Source: Clusia tigrina (taxonomy: Eukaryota > Arthropoda > Insecta > Diptera > Clusiidae). Taken from it: a DNA stretch of 64,000 bases. The stretch lies in the NCBI GenBank assembly GCA_920105625.2, contig OV050030.1:142256291-142320290 (forward strand). Direction: 5' to 3'. The notes under the pieces are model-generated. The model did not search any database. It was not told the origin of the DNA and saw only the letters and a list, made by a program, of their open reading frames with translations. Of the stretch, positions 23,163 to 35,887 are shown piece after piece (position 1 is the stretch's first letter; every line of letters starts with the position of its first letter). The position numbers were made by a program, and so were the translations under genes.

Positions 23163-24256
23163 ATCCCAAATACCAGAACAGATGGCGTATCCCAATTACA
23201 AATAAAAATCCAATAATTGTTAAAACTTGTTACAATATTTTATTCGATCTTACTTAATGATTCAAAACAGAGTTAATAAAAAAAAGCATTCATATTCTGC
23301 TTTACTTGTTTTCCATCACAAAGTTCCGCTGTCTACCGGCGTCCATTAAGTCCTTCCATCAATGCAAATTGGTCCTTGACTTCTTCACAGATACTCCTTG
23401 TTTTCCTCGCATGTATCCCCATATCCAATCACCAACTTGAATACTCCCAAAAATCCTCCAAATTTGCCAAAACCGAAATTGGATTTACAGGCAAAAAATG
23501 TCTTGATTCATTCCCGGAAATTTGAATCCATATTTAATTTAAAAAAAACCCGTAACGTATGCGCCACGTAATAATTGCATTTAACTGTTTTCTTCAACAT
23601 TGCTACGCAAATTGTAGTTTTGGAACTACACAAACTTTGATGCAACAACACGTGTTGTATGCACCTCTTCACCTAATACCCTAAACTCAAAATGCCAAAT
23701 ATTTAAATCAATCTTTATTTTGATTTCAAAACAATATAAATTGAATCGTATAAATGTCCCTACCGACAAACAAACACAAATCCCCTATCATAACCGTACG
23801 AACCCTATACCGTGGCACGTTCTTTCTGAACCAAACCAACCGGTACACACAAGTTCGCAATTCAATAACGCAAAATCCGTGAATAAACAGACACGTTCCA
23901 CATCCCCCGAGAATGCTGAAACAAAATGTATTAAAAAGTATGAGCCTAATCTCAGTGGAACAACCCTATACAACCTGACCGTAAGTAAAAATTTTTCTTT
24001 TGGATCGACCTATTGTCACCTAACCGCAGCAGCTAATCAGCCCCGATGCTGCTTCTTCTGCATGACCGGCGCAAAAGCGCCCACACGGCCACCGAAGAAT
24101 CGTCGACAAAATTCACTTAGATACTAGAATGTCCTACTATAAGCATACTCACCATTTTTGTTCCCTCCATTGAACTCCTTTGGGATGGTTATCCTGATGG
24201 TTTCCTGTTGGTGGATTCCCGCGTAGGAGTGCTCTTTTCCTGGCACTCGACGGTGG
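23163..24256 (-). other. A2 untranslated leader
   Basis: Matches the A1 leader but lacks 25 bases near 23291-23292. No gene seen. Confidence 0.6.
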
Positions 24257-24274
24257 ATCCTACCGGCTGCGCCA
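24257..24274 (-). promoter_or_regulatory. A2 primer-binding site for tRNA-Ser
   Basis: Identical to the A1 site, TGGCGCAGCCGGTAGGAT on the minus strand, three bases from the LTR. Confidence 0.85.
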
Positions 24275-24277
24275 AAA

Positions 24278-24782
24278 TGTTGGGGTATTGTCCTTGTTTG
24301 ACGGGGGACGTCCTTCTGCTGTGCGCGTGTATCTGAAAAGCCTAAATCACTCTTTGTAAAAAATCAATACATTACACTTTTAGTTTTAAAATCACAAGCC
24401 TTTATTTCTTAGAATACTAACTCTTATATACTATTTACAATTCATAATTACAATACAAAAACTGGCCTTTCTGGTGTTCCAGTTTCGCACCTGTTAATTA
24501 TTGTCAGTTGGTCAAGCCAACTAACCTACGCCATTCTGAAATGCTGATGGTGCATTCTAACTTTCAATGCCCTTCGGTGGCTCGACTGCAAAACTGTAGC
24601 ACCCTAAAAGTTTACATAATAAATATTACATATGTAATATTAATTCTAAATACTCGCACCCTAAAAATATGTGCTTTCTTAAGTAACTTTAATACATGCT
24701 AATCACACAGAATGTGTGGCATCTGTTAGGAGTCGATGATGTGAGACACTACGCGCAGGCAGCTTGATTCTAACTCAAAACA
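24278..24782 (-). repeat. A2 5' LTR
   Basis: 505 bp, with TGTTG at its left end and AAACA at the right end, where the central LTR has CAACA. To its right the sequence changes to the gag of element C, so 24782/24783 is the insertion junction of A in C. Confidence 0.88.
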
Positions 24783-25831
24783 GTTTGACTTGAATTGTTA
24801 AAATTCGAGTTTTGATTTTGGAAAAAGTTTGAGTTGGATTTCTGTCGTGGCTCGTTTTTTCAGTTCAAGTCTTCAGTTTGATTATAGTTATTAAAGTTTT
24901 GTTGTTGTGAAGGGTCCGACCTCTGTTGCCAGTCGTTATTTTGGTTGAACTTTGCTCTTTGATTGAAGTTGTTAAAACTTTGTTTTTGAGGGGATCGATA
25001 GTTATTACTTGTTCGTTTTTCAAAATTGGAGTGGTTTTTATAAAAAAATTTTTTATGGTCATAAGAAATCGCCCTATTGTCGTCTAATAACTATAATTTT
25101 GTATATTTTACAATTATTTCATTTAGGCCTTCATTTTCATTAATATGTGCTCTAATCGGTCCATCAATTTTTTCTAGTAATATATCTACCAGGTCCCTAT
25201 CTACATTCTCTGGTCTATAGATACCAGGTTTTAACGGATCAGATAAATATATGTCATTAATATCAAATTTACAATTTTCAAAAATATTAAATAGTTCTCT
25301 TAAATTTCTTACTTTCACCGTCCGACAAAGATTGAAAATTTCCACATAGGTTCTCCTTGGATTAGATGTTTGAAGAATTTTCGTCTTCATTTCTTCCCAC
25401 GAAGCACCGCTTGGCAGTTCCCTCAACCTTCGACCAGCGTTGCCCTGAATTTTTTCATCTGCCACAATTCGGATTCAAAACTGCACTAAATTCCCGTTCG
25501 TTCCGCATAGTGACAGACTTGCATCCACAGCGTTTATAAATGACCTTGGGCTGTGGTTTTCCGAAAGAGGTTTCAAGCGCCGAAATTGTTAGATGACATC
25601 CTTTGCGGTCATATTGAATTGATATCCTTCTTGTTGGTAAATCACTGGTTGAGCGGCTGTTAGATTATTTTGGGTGTGTTGTTGTTGCTGCTGCTGCATT
25701 TCTATGATTTCCTGTTGCTGCCTAATTTTGATTTCCTGCTGTCGAATTATCGCCTCGAATTCTGCCACTGGCTCTGCCATTTCGCTTTGGTTAAGTGGGC
25801 GATTTAAATCAAAAGCTTTGTTGCGGTTCAT
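24783..25831 (-). pseudogene. Element C gag, broken
   Basis: The start codon is the ATG at 25829-25831. The N-terminus has a heptad-like, Gln-rich stretch (IIRQQEIKIRQQQEIIEMQ). The central capsid-like part includes NAGRRLRELPSG and RTVKVRNLRELFNIFE, as in errantivirus gags. The C-terminal part near 24850-25060 is rich in Asn, Gln, Phe and Arg without a zinc knuckle. Stops at 25589, near 25485 and near 25090, with at least one frame change, disable it. Element A interrupts it at 24782, so the rest of C should lie left of A1, outside the window. Confidence 0.75.
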
Positions 25832-25961
25832 GAGTTAAAGTCCACGATTTTCTAGTTTTATTTAGCTTCACTTTTTTTTTTTAATTTGTTTATCAACCGA
25901 GTTTATTAATTGCACTGTTTGCTTCACTTTTAGATTCGATTATTAATATCTTTTGATATTA

Positions 25962-25979
25962 ACTCCGCCGACTGCGCCA
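25962..25979 (-). promoter_or_regulatory. Element C primer-binding site (tRNA-Ser type)
   Basis: The minus strand reads TGGCGCAGTCGGCGGAGT, of which the first twelve bases fit the 3' end of an insect tRNA-Ser. This is the kind of site used by 17.6, 297 and ZAM in Drosophila, as I recall. Confidence 0.75.
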
Positions 25980-26380
25980 ATTAGGTTTTTAATGTCTTTT
26001 GACAAGAAAAATAAAATACAATTCTTTAGAATGTTTAACGTTTATTTATTTTGTTGCAAATTTTACGACTTTAACAGTTGTCGTGAATCTTAAGACTGAC
26101 TTAAAATATCTTAAGCTACCTCGTTCCTCAATTCTAAAATGCCTAGATATGCTTTATCAGCAAAAATGTAAGGTGCATAAAACATATACTACAATGAGTT
26201 TGTGTGAGAAATATGCTTTATCAGCGAAAATGAAAGGTGCATAAAGTACTCGTATACACTAAATTAATTGTGTGGGAAAATATTTTCAGCGTATCCGTTG
26301 AAAATATTTTTCTGCGGAAATAAGCTTAATGAAATGATTTTAGTGGAAAAAGGGTATTGGGTTGGGTCTGGAACGTAACT
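25980..26380 (-). repeat. Element C 5' LTR (right boundary inferred)
   Basis: On the minus strand it starts AGTTACGTTCC and ends CCTAAT next to the primer site, about 401 bp. AATAAA lies at about 26041-26050 (minus). The start AGTTA is typical of errantivirus LTRs. The base after the inferred end begins CGCGCG, which matches the GC-rich target preference known for ZAM. The upstream half contains a direct repeat and a palindrome, annotated separately. Confidence 0.6.
26147..26312 (-). repeat. Direct repeat and palindrome in element C LTR
   Basis: About 33 bases containing ATGCTTTATCAGC occur at 26147-26181 and again at 26211-26245 (period 64). A palindrome with GAAAATATTTTCAGCG arms and a four-base loop follows at 26276-26312. 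In the minus-strand element these lie in U3, where enhancers usually sit. Confidence 0.6.
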
Positions 26381-26600
26381 CGCGCGGTCTCTAGCTAGAG
26401 GTGGAGAGCGCAAAATGCTCATGTATAATTTATTTTTGTTGTATGTTTTTCTATTACCACTATTTGGACTTTGCTTATTTTAATTTAATTAATTTTGATT
26501 TTTGGTTTACACATTAATTTAAACAAACAAACCAGTGGAAGAGCCACTATCTCGGCGATTTGCGTGATCACTTTTGTTTATAATTTGTATTATTTTTATT
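26381..26600. other. No recognised feature
   Basis: Flank of element C. Starts CGCGCGG and becomes A+T-rich. No frame or repeat seen. Confidence 0.5.
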
Positions 26601-27890
26601 TTTGCCTTTTTTATAAAAATATGTGGATCGTTTTAAAAACACATCCGCACAGTATTACAAATCTCTAAACCGAATTGATGATAGATAGCATTTAGCTTCA
26701 CAAGGGGTAACATTCTCAATATCAGCAGTTTTTCAAATAGCTTGGATAGCGACTGAAGTAGACTTATGGGCCCGTATGATGCTGTTTGAGTTGCATCTTT
26801 ACTGAGCTTAATTATCACAATAATTTTAGATACTTTCCAAACTGATAGTTACGTTGAGTTGAAGGTGATCTATGACGTTGCCACTCATACCTTAGTCATG
26901 TTTTTGTGTTAACAAGCAACTTGATTTCCATTGATGTTTTACGATGAGCAATAGGGGTATGATATCACAAGAGGGCTAGCATATACGACAGGTGCGGTTA
27001 GAATTGAATTATTCAAGTATAGCTTCAATATCTTCCTCACAATTTAAACTTGAGCTAATGTTTATGTTTCTGTTTACTGTCTATATCTTACCCAATTTGT
27101 TCTTATTATGGTTAATTGGTAATTTTTTTTGTAACTTTGGGCCACTTTGAATAAATTTATTATTACTGCTGAGTGATCTGAAGAAATTCCAGACACTGCT
27201 CTGTTGATATCGGGTTCCGGTCAATATTTTTGGTTATTCCAAATACAATCAGATCTGGAATTTTTTTGGGAAGGCCAGTAAGTCGGTTTTCCAGAGGATC
27301 CAAAATAAAAGTTGAGGTGAAGATTCATAAAGACAGAGTATAGCTGCTTCCTTTTGGATGAATCAGCTGGGAGCCCCAGAAAGTATGTTTAGTGCTAAAG
27401 TCTCCTGCTGATATACAATTATTCCTTAGTGTTTGGAAATATTTAGTGAATTCTACGTCGCTAATAGAGAATCTTGGAAGAAAATAAATTCCACTTAGCG
27501 TTATATTTACATATAAGAGCTCTAAGCTTATTGAGGTGGCTTTAAAATAAACATTTGCATAATATTCAACAGCATAGTGCTTTAAACGGTTTTCAATTAG
27601 TATTATTGTGCCTAACTAATTTTTGGGTGATGAACATCGGCATCATTTGTTTCTGCGTTTTTATATTGTCTTGCACCATATTTTGCATCGAGATTTGATT
27701 ATAAGCATATACACTGGTCACTCTCTATAGTTCGTTGCGCGGTTGCCTCCACAATTACAAACATGTTTAGCATATGTGCTAGTTTTAGCTGACTTGTATT
27801 GGGACGCATGGTGTAGGTCACCACAAGCAACGCATATAGTACGTAGTGTGCAGAATGTTTTTATATGACCTTATTTTTGGCAGTTACCGG
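26600..27890 (-). pseudogene. Jockey-type LINE relic (gag knuckle, endonuclease, RT fragments)
   Basis: Read on the minus strand, fragments follow LINE order. A gag C-terminal knuckle lies at about 27880-27740 (CVACGDLHHA then CNCGGNRATNYRE). An endonuclease piece at about 27420-27180 contains FWGSQLIHPKGSSYT, PDLIVFGITKN and SSDHSA-like sequence. An RT finger segment at 26818-26633 carries TASYGPISLLQSLSKLFEKL. Many stops and frame changes are present, and the RT palm is absent. This is an old, truncated copy. Confidence 0.7.
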
Positions 27891-28124
27891 CCTTTTATGC
27901 TTGAGTGGCTCTTCAACATTGATCCTACTATGCAGCAAATACGGCAAGTCATAAATCGGATGCGTTTCATGTTTTTTTAGTTATATGTATTCCGCTTCCA
28001 ACTCAACTCGAAACCAGGGTTTTGACATTCTATGTTTATACTTTATGTTATACACAGATTTGGCCTTAAAGGGGCAATTACTGGTGCCATAACCGGAACC
28101 GTAGCCATAAACATAGCCACAGCC

Positions 28125-29190
<1,066 letters not shown>

Positions 29191-29194
29191 TATA

Positions 29195-29310
29195 TATTTA
29201 TATAGTTTTTAGTTTTTCTCTTCTCTTCTTTGTAATTTTCCTCATCTTCTTCCTCCTTCTCAGGATCTGCTGCTTTCGGTTATGGCGCGACTAATCGGAG
29301 GCATGGTATA
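29195..29310. repeat. Right inverted arm
   Basis: Reverse complement of 28125-28237, including GGTTATGGCGCGACTAATCGG. See the left arm. Confidence 0.85.
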
Positions 29311-30640
29311 TGCCACCACTAATTGAATACACAGCAATCGATAAGTTTTGATAAATAGCTGATTGCTATAGTTCTGAATACGGTTACGGTTATGGCACCA
29401 CTGATGGCACCTTCAATCCAGCATCTTCGAACGCATTTTTAATTACCTTTGTAATCACATCTCGGTCAATTCCGAGTCGTTATTACTGCTAAAAAGCCGC
29501 CGCAATACGGATATCCTATTGAAAGGTTCCTGTTATTTCCTGTTGTTTGCCTGCTCTCTTTTGTTAACCTGGTAGTTTCGCGTTGATTTTGTTGTTGTTT
29601 GAACTCATGTTTTTCGGTGTTGCCACGATACTCCAGGTCGGCCCCTTGATGGTCCCTCGATCTGCATAGTTTTAAATAACTCTTTTATAAAGAACCAAAG
29701 AAAACGTGTATATCATGAAATTAATTAACAATAATTAATTTAATTCAACAATACCAGCATACTTATTTTATACGAAAATAATGCCCGTATAAGTTGTGAG
29801 CAGCGTAATTATGTATTTACGTCATTATTACGTCGTTATTACGCTTCTAAAGTTTTCAGAACTGTTCTGAATTTGAGAGGCACATATTTCCATTTTACTA
29901 CAATCCAGAAAGACCAACAGAAAAAAGCGATACAAATTTGTATATGCAAAATGATTGTAGATTAAAAATTGGCATTTACTGACATTAAGGCTGGTGTATA
30001 TATAAATAATCTTATAAATGAAAGGAAAATCTTTGTTTTTTAAATTGCTGTAATGTATGTTTCTGCTTAAAATTTAAAATCTTATATTAAACTGCAATTA
30101 ATTCATTTTTATAAATTATCATTCGATAATTTTTGAACTTTCCCTGATACAAATTGTTTCATTTGTTTTACAGAAAATATGAATAAATAATTTTCATCTT
30201 ACCGAGTTTCCAAATGGAGTGAAGGTACTGACATCATCAGTGAAGGTACTGAGAGAAAATTTATTCATTATTTTTCTTAAATCTTTTTCCTCACCTTTAG
30301 TTAAAAGTATTTAATTATTACAATGTTATACAGATCATGCCTATATAAATTTATTGCCCAGTTTTTTGAATTAATTGCTTAATATTGGTTTCTGTAGAAC
30401 TACTTTATTGATCGATGAATTTTTTAATGGGCGTTCACTTTGTTATATTATTTCTGTAATTTTAAATTTATATATATTTCAAAGCATACGAGTAATAAAA
30501 GAAGTTTTTTGTTCCTCAAGACCATATACATATATATTTTCTCGAAGAAATATATACGAGTATGTAGTGGTGGTTGCTTGTCGGCTCATTGTGGTACCGC
30601 AAAAGAAAGGAGTGATAGATAGCCTATTCCTCCACAAGAA
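29311..30640. other. No recognised gene
   Basis: A+T-rich. Apart from the short Gly-Tyr coding-like stretch near 29388, I see no frame, repeat or RNA gene that I can support. Confidence 0.5.
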
Positions 30641-31930
30641 ATTATGTTAACACCACATATTGTTATGTTTTATATTTAATCTGAACTTACATCGACCGGA
30701 TAACAAATTCCGGAAGGGTAAACAGTCTAGATACATCCATCTGTTGCCTCTTCTCCTCGTCGTAATAGCTTATACAGAAGTCTGGCCCTTTAGACCAACT
30801 CTTTTGGCGAGAAGCCCCAAATACCCTAAGAGAATGAAAGTTCGCTATGAGAGCTTATTCAAGGAAGTGACCACTGAGATCCGACTAGCCAAAGTTGTTT
30901 ATGATTCTGCCAGTCCCTCTAGCCATCATTGTTGTAATTTTCCCCGAACTTGCATTGGATGAAAAATTAACAAGTGTTATGCGAATTTGCAGATAAGGTT
31001 TTGAAACTGTTTATTCGCGGAATTCTGCCTTCTGCTGCTCTGATGCCTACGATGCCGCGGTGGTCTGAAATCCACGGAATACGAAGAGTATATTTCTAAA
31101 TTATTTTATACAGAAACGAGCATAACGTCTCCACTACTCTGGAGGCTTTACAATTCCCTATGGGATTCAATTGGGTTCGTATATATTAAGACTAGCTGGA
31201 AAAATACCATCCCCAATGTCCCATGCATTTTCGATCCATCAGTATTTACTTTAATATCTGCTACCTGCTCTGGAGTATTCTGTTTCAAGCTTTACTTTGT
31301 ACGAAAGGAAAAACTTTCCTTCTAAAGACACTTCGGAAAGGTGTGGTGGATAGTATTAGGTATGTCCATCAAACGTGACCATCTTTACATCTACACTTTC
31401 TGTTGGTAGTAGGCGAAGTATGGACTAGGGGCTTCTGACGAAATAGTTTGCAAATAAATAGAAAGAGAGTATGTTTGGCTTCAAATCTCATTTCATACCA
31501 TTCCAATGACCCCCTTTCAACAATAGTGGGCTACAGCCATTGCAGAGAGTTGATCTTTTAGCTGAACTTCCTATCTGGAGTAATACCAAAGTAGCTTTCA
31601 TTAAGTTGTAGTCCATTGGTGAATCAAAATTTCCTTATTAAAAGGACAACATTTATGGTGTTGCAAATAAACCCCAAGCCGCTATTTATGCACTATGTCA
31701 CCGGCTTTTCGAAGTTATTCTGTGGATTTCTGATTGGGTGGAGACGTCCTTGCCCAAGATGGCCAAATCGAAAGTATACGTAATCACACTACAACTTGGA
31801 TCATATATAGCCGCGTTCCATGGTAGTCGGGAGAGAATTCCTCTAGTTACTCTCATCACTAGGTTGAAGCAGTCGATAGTGAGATGATAGCTCTTAGAGT
31901 CAGAAGGGCTTCGATGCCATCACTAGTAAG
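30640..31930 (-). pseudogene. R1/LOA-type LINE relic (RT and RNase H pieces)
   Basis: On the minus strand an RT palm remnant lies at about 31830-31560, with VITYTFDLAILGKDV where an active copy would have a YADD-type motif. An RNase H piece follows at about 31290-31200 (ADIKVNTDGSKMHGTLGMVF). An RNase H in a LINE indicates the R1/LOA/I group. Stops are frequent. The better preserved copy at 54540-56920 appears to be from a related family. Confidence 0.55.
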
Positions 31931-31935
31931 GGAAT

Positions 31936-33667
31936 TTGATTGAAAGGATTGAAGCCAACTTAAAATCAAATCCGTCTTCGTTCTGGAAATATGTGAATTC
32001 CAAACGAAATTCAAATGGTTTTCCATCTACTTTGGAGTTGGATGGAGAGAAGTCTAATAATACAGTCGAATCTTGCAATCTCTTTGCTAAGTTCTTCCAA
32101 ACTGTTTATCAGTATTATGATGTGGTTTCGAATGGTATGGAGAAATTTGATCTTGACTCCTCGGATGGATTTGTTATAACAGAGGAAGATGTACTGTTTG
32201 CTGTGTCGGATCTAAAACCAAGTTACATTTATGAGCAAGGAGGTTTCCCGCCCATATTTTTAAAATATTCCGTTGATAACGTAGCTAAACCAATAACTTT
32301 CTTATTTAATTCTTGTGTTAAAAATGGAACTTTTCTTCAATCTTGGAAGACATGCTCTATCGTTCCTATTTCCATATCAGGAGATCGATGCAATATAAAT
32401 AGCTATAGAGCAATTGTGATACAAGGTAGTTTTGGTAAGTTACTCGATCATGGTATTCAAATTAAATTATTAAACCATGTTACAGACCTAATTTTAGATT
32501 ACCAGCATGGTTTTCTGCCTGGTAAATCCACGTGCTCAAGCTTGACATCGTTTTGGAGAAGTATTGTTGATGTATTGAATAATAAGAACCAATTAGATGT
32601 AGCCTATACAGACTTTGACAAGGTTGATCACAGCATGCTTCTTTGTAAATTAAAAAAATTTGGCTTTTCAGGAAATCTGTTAAAATTCGTTAAAAGCTTC
32701 CTAATAAATAGAAAATTATTCGTTAAGATCGGCTCTTTTTTATCTGACATTGCTGTAGATGCTTTCTCTGGTATACTACAGGGGACACTTTGTGGTCCAG
32801 TTTCATTTTTAATTTTTATAAATGATCTACCTCACTGTTTCTAATTTTGAAAATGTTTAATGTTCGCTGATGATGTTAAGGTGTTTCTAGAAGCTTCACA
32901 GTTATCAGATTGTTATAAGCTAGAAGATGACCTATCAAATTTGCATAGATGGTGCAAATCAAACAATTTGAAGCTGAATATTAATAAATGCTGTGTAGTT
33001 ACTTACACCAGATCAGTAAACTCTTTTTTTTATGTATACAGACTGAATGATTGTGTATTGGAACGTAAGAAAGAGATGAAAAACTTGGGTGTCATTTTTA
33101 GCTCAAATTTTAGTTTCAAGAGTCATTATGATTATATGATCTCAAAATCCTGCTGGCTTCATTAAAAGAAATACTAAAGATTTCAAAGATCCAGTTACGA
33201 TAGAGGCGCTGTATGTCTCCCTTGTGCGTAGTATACTGGATAATTATTTGGTGCCCTTTTTATGACGAAAGTTCAAATCGCATCGAAAGACTGCAAAAAA
33301 ATATATCCAGATAAGCGCTCAAAAAGTTTTTTTTGGCAGGAAGATTTGCCTTCTTACGATAGTAGACGGAAGCTTTTGGGTCTTCAATCCTTAAAGGAAA
33401 GGAGAATTTTACACTCCATTTTGTTTGCTTTAACATATTAGCAGGCAAAATTGAGTGTAAAGAGCTATCAAACTATTTTGCATTATATGAAGCTCCTAGA
33501 TTTCCTAGAAACAACCAAATCTTTGTTGATGAATTTTATAAAACTAAATATGCCTCTAATGAACCTATTGACAGGTGTATTCGCATTTGTAATAAGTATA
33601 GCAGATCATTAAACTTTAATGTAGCTAAAAATCGTTTTAGGTTAAGTCTTTTTATATTATTTAATTA
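31936..33667 (+). pseudogene. LINE reverse transcriptase, 5'-truncated and broken
   Basis: The first 302 codons cover the region before RT and the fingers and palm: DYQHGFLPGKSTCSS, YTDFDKVDHSMLL, SGILQGTLCGPVSF. A stop at 32842-32844 and a frame change precede FADDVKVF (about 32863-32886) and the thumb (HRWCKSNNLKLNINKC). After 33165 the C-terminal part continues in shifted frames to about 33667. No endonuclease is seen upstream, so the copy is 5'-truncated. It is of Jockey/CR1 type without RNase H; the exact clade is not assigned. Confidence 0.75.
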
Positions 33668-35880
33668 AACTTTGAACCGTGTCTTGAATATCCGGAATCA
33701 TATTTTCCAGGTGTCTCTCCAGTGTTTACGCGATGTCTGAGCTTTTATCAATGTTTTTGCTTTACTGGCATGATAGTCGCTTTTCCTTACTAACTAGCTT
33801 CTTAAATTGTCTAATTGTGTATCTGTAGGCCGTCCAGTCACCTGAGTATTTTATTATATTGAAAAATGTCCGACCATCATTAATCGCGACCCTTATTGAA
33901 ATTGCATCATGTCCCTAGTTTTGACTAGCGGATTTGAGATTTCAGTGGTCCTAACATAAGCCAATATAAACTGTATGTGAAATAAACCACTGCTTCTAGA
34001 TGTACAGTCGAGGCTATCATTGAAAGATCTTCGCTGGAGAGAGATTTGGTGAGGACTCCGAATTAGTGCGAATACAATTAATGTATGGAGCCACGATATA
34101 GCTAAAAAAGGCAAGGTAACGGACAAATTTTTGATGGATCACACGATGGATCATTGTGTTAATATAAAAGACCAAGCCAAAAATGGACAGTGCCATTCCT
34201 ACTATTAACTTAAGAGTTATGCAAATATAATTGGAGACTTGCAAAGTATTTATGAAATAAGTTGGTGAATATTGGCGAATAGTTAAAAAAACATGCCTAC
34301 AAAGATAAAGAATATTTTTTCTGTTATATGAATTCAATATCGGGATGGTTTAACTCGTACCCCTAATTTATTTGTATCTTCGTGGTTTGGAAAATTATTT
34401 TTTGATTTATTTACATTATTTACAAGAAGGACCAACAAACTCATGAAATGAACATATATCAATATATCATTAATCCCATTAAACAACGCAATAAACACAA
34501 CAAGCGTGGGCGTGCATAAAAATACTATATCATAAATATTTGATTAGAAAAAAACTTATTTTAAACTGCTACTCTTTAAAACAATATTCAGAGCCGGTTT
34601 TTCGCTACTTTTTATTTCCAAATTGTCAAGGTAGTAGTTGTGAATTAATCCGTCAAAGTTTTCAGTAAGTTATTTTCTGAAAGAACTAATTTTTAAAGTC
34701 TCAATAAAAAACTTGGGTAAGGAAGGAAATTTGTAGGGAAAAGAAATTCCCAAATTTGAAAGTGAATTGATGAAATTTATATAAAATTTTCAATTCCTAT
34801 GTTTATTTTTTAATTCTAAGTGACTTTTCGTTGGTGATTTTTCCAAAATTTTTAATAAACAGTTCTTACAGAAAAATAATTCATAATTAAGTATTCCACT
34901 TAATTAATAATCTCGATGAGCCTAATGATTTAAAAATCATTTCTGAATAAATTATTAATAAGAGCTTTTAAAACATAAATGGTTTGAGTTCTTTTACGAT
35001 ATTCACACAAATTGGCACAATATTATAAAATATGCAGTCATCTACATTCTGTACTCAACTATTCCAGCGTTTGTCCAAATCTTCAAAAAATTTGTATGGG
35101 CTGATAGATGTATGATATTCAGCTCCATCAGTGAATTTTCTATAAATATCTGAATTTTATGCTCTATAGAAACACTGGAAATCCTTTCTTCAGCGGCCTA
35201 TTTTTCCTGCTCTTTAAGACAAAATAGTGTTATTTTGAAATCTGTCGTGGATATGGCGCCCTTCACTCTCAAATTACCGCTCATTTAACCAGCTTCTTTC
35301 TTTTGTCGATGTTTTCGTCGTTCTATCTGCTGAACGACATTCAGAATCATGCAAATCAACTACCACTTCTAGGTTTTTTTAATAGTCGATTTACTTTTTC
35401 ACAATAGTTCCATACCAACTCGGAGGACATCGGTACAAGCCTTTTTTCCGAAGGGAGGGGAAATCTTCAAAAAGACACGAGGCACCACCCAAGAGTGTGA
35501 GAATTTTATTCACTAAAACCACCTCCTTAACCTAACAGTTACGCTACGCCTCAAAGGCCTGATAGCTATTTAGGAAGGGTATTAAACAGATATACAAAGA
35601 TATACAAAGAGAACTACTCGCGGTTTGAATGAAAAGTGTTATTTTCGATTTCAACATATGTTTGGATTCTTTCAAACAAATAACTTCCGAAACTAAATTG
35701 AAATCATAACACGAAACTGCGAAAAATCTAAGTAGTTCCGATTACAAGGATGAAGATATAAGGGTGTAAAATTCCTTATTCTTCTTTCATTAAAGTGGAG
35801 AATGTTAAGCAAAAAACTACTTTTTATTTTACCACTCATGAGTCTCATGGGTTTTCAGAGAGGGGAGACGAAAAAGTTTA
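33668..35880. other. No recognised gene
   Basis: 2.2 kb of A+T-rich sequence. The minus-strand frames at 33893-34337 show no known domain. No repeats stand out. Confidence 0.5.
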
Positions 35881-35887
35881 AGATGAC

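Larger units (their letters stand above)
1..24782 (-). mobile_element. Tandem pair of Ty3/gypsy element A (A1 left-truncated by window, A2 complete) sharing one LTR
   Basis: Two closely similar gag-pol blocks lie head to tail on the minus strand, at 1-6779 (A1) and 17548-24277 (A2). A2 has its 5' LTR at 24278-24782. Its 3' LTR is 6780-7284, which is also the 5' LTR of A1: a primer-binding site lies on the A1 side and a polypurine tract on the A2 side. A2 is interrupted by element B (8800-16296). Without B and its target duplication, A2 is about 10.5 kb. The RT type, the triple zinc knuckle in gag and the env remnant suggest an Osvaldo/Ulysses-like Ty3/gypsy lineage, but that assignment is from memory and uncertain. 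Both copies are inactive. Confidence 0.85.

Noticed and set aside
1..24782. Assembly duplication of a single element A
   Set aside because: Copies differ by substitutions, 24- and 25-base indels and private active-site changes, and their right flanks differ, so a simple duplicate contig is unlikely, though not excluded for haplotype joining.
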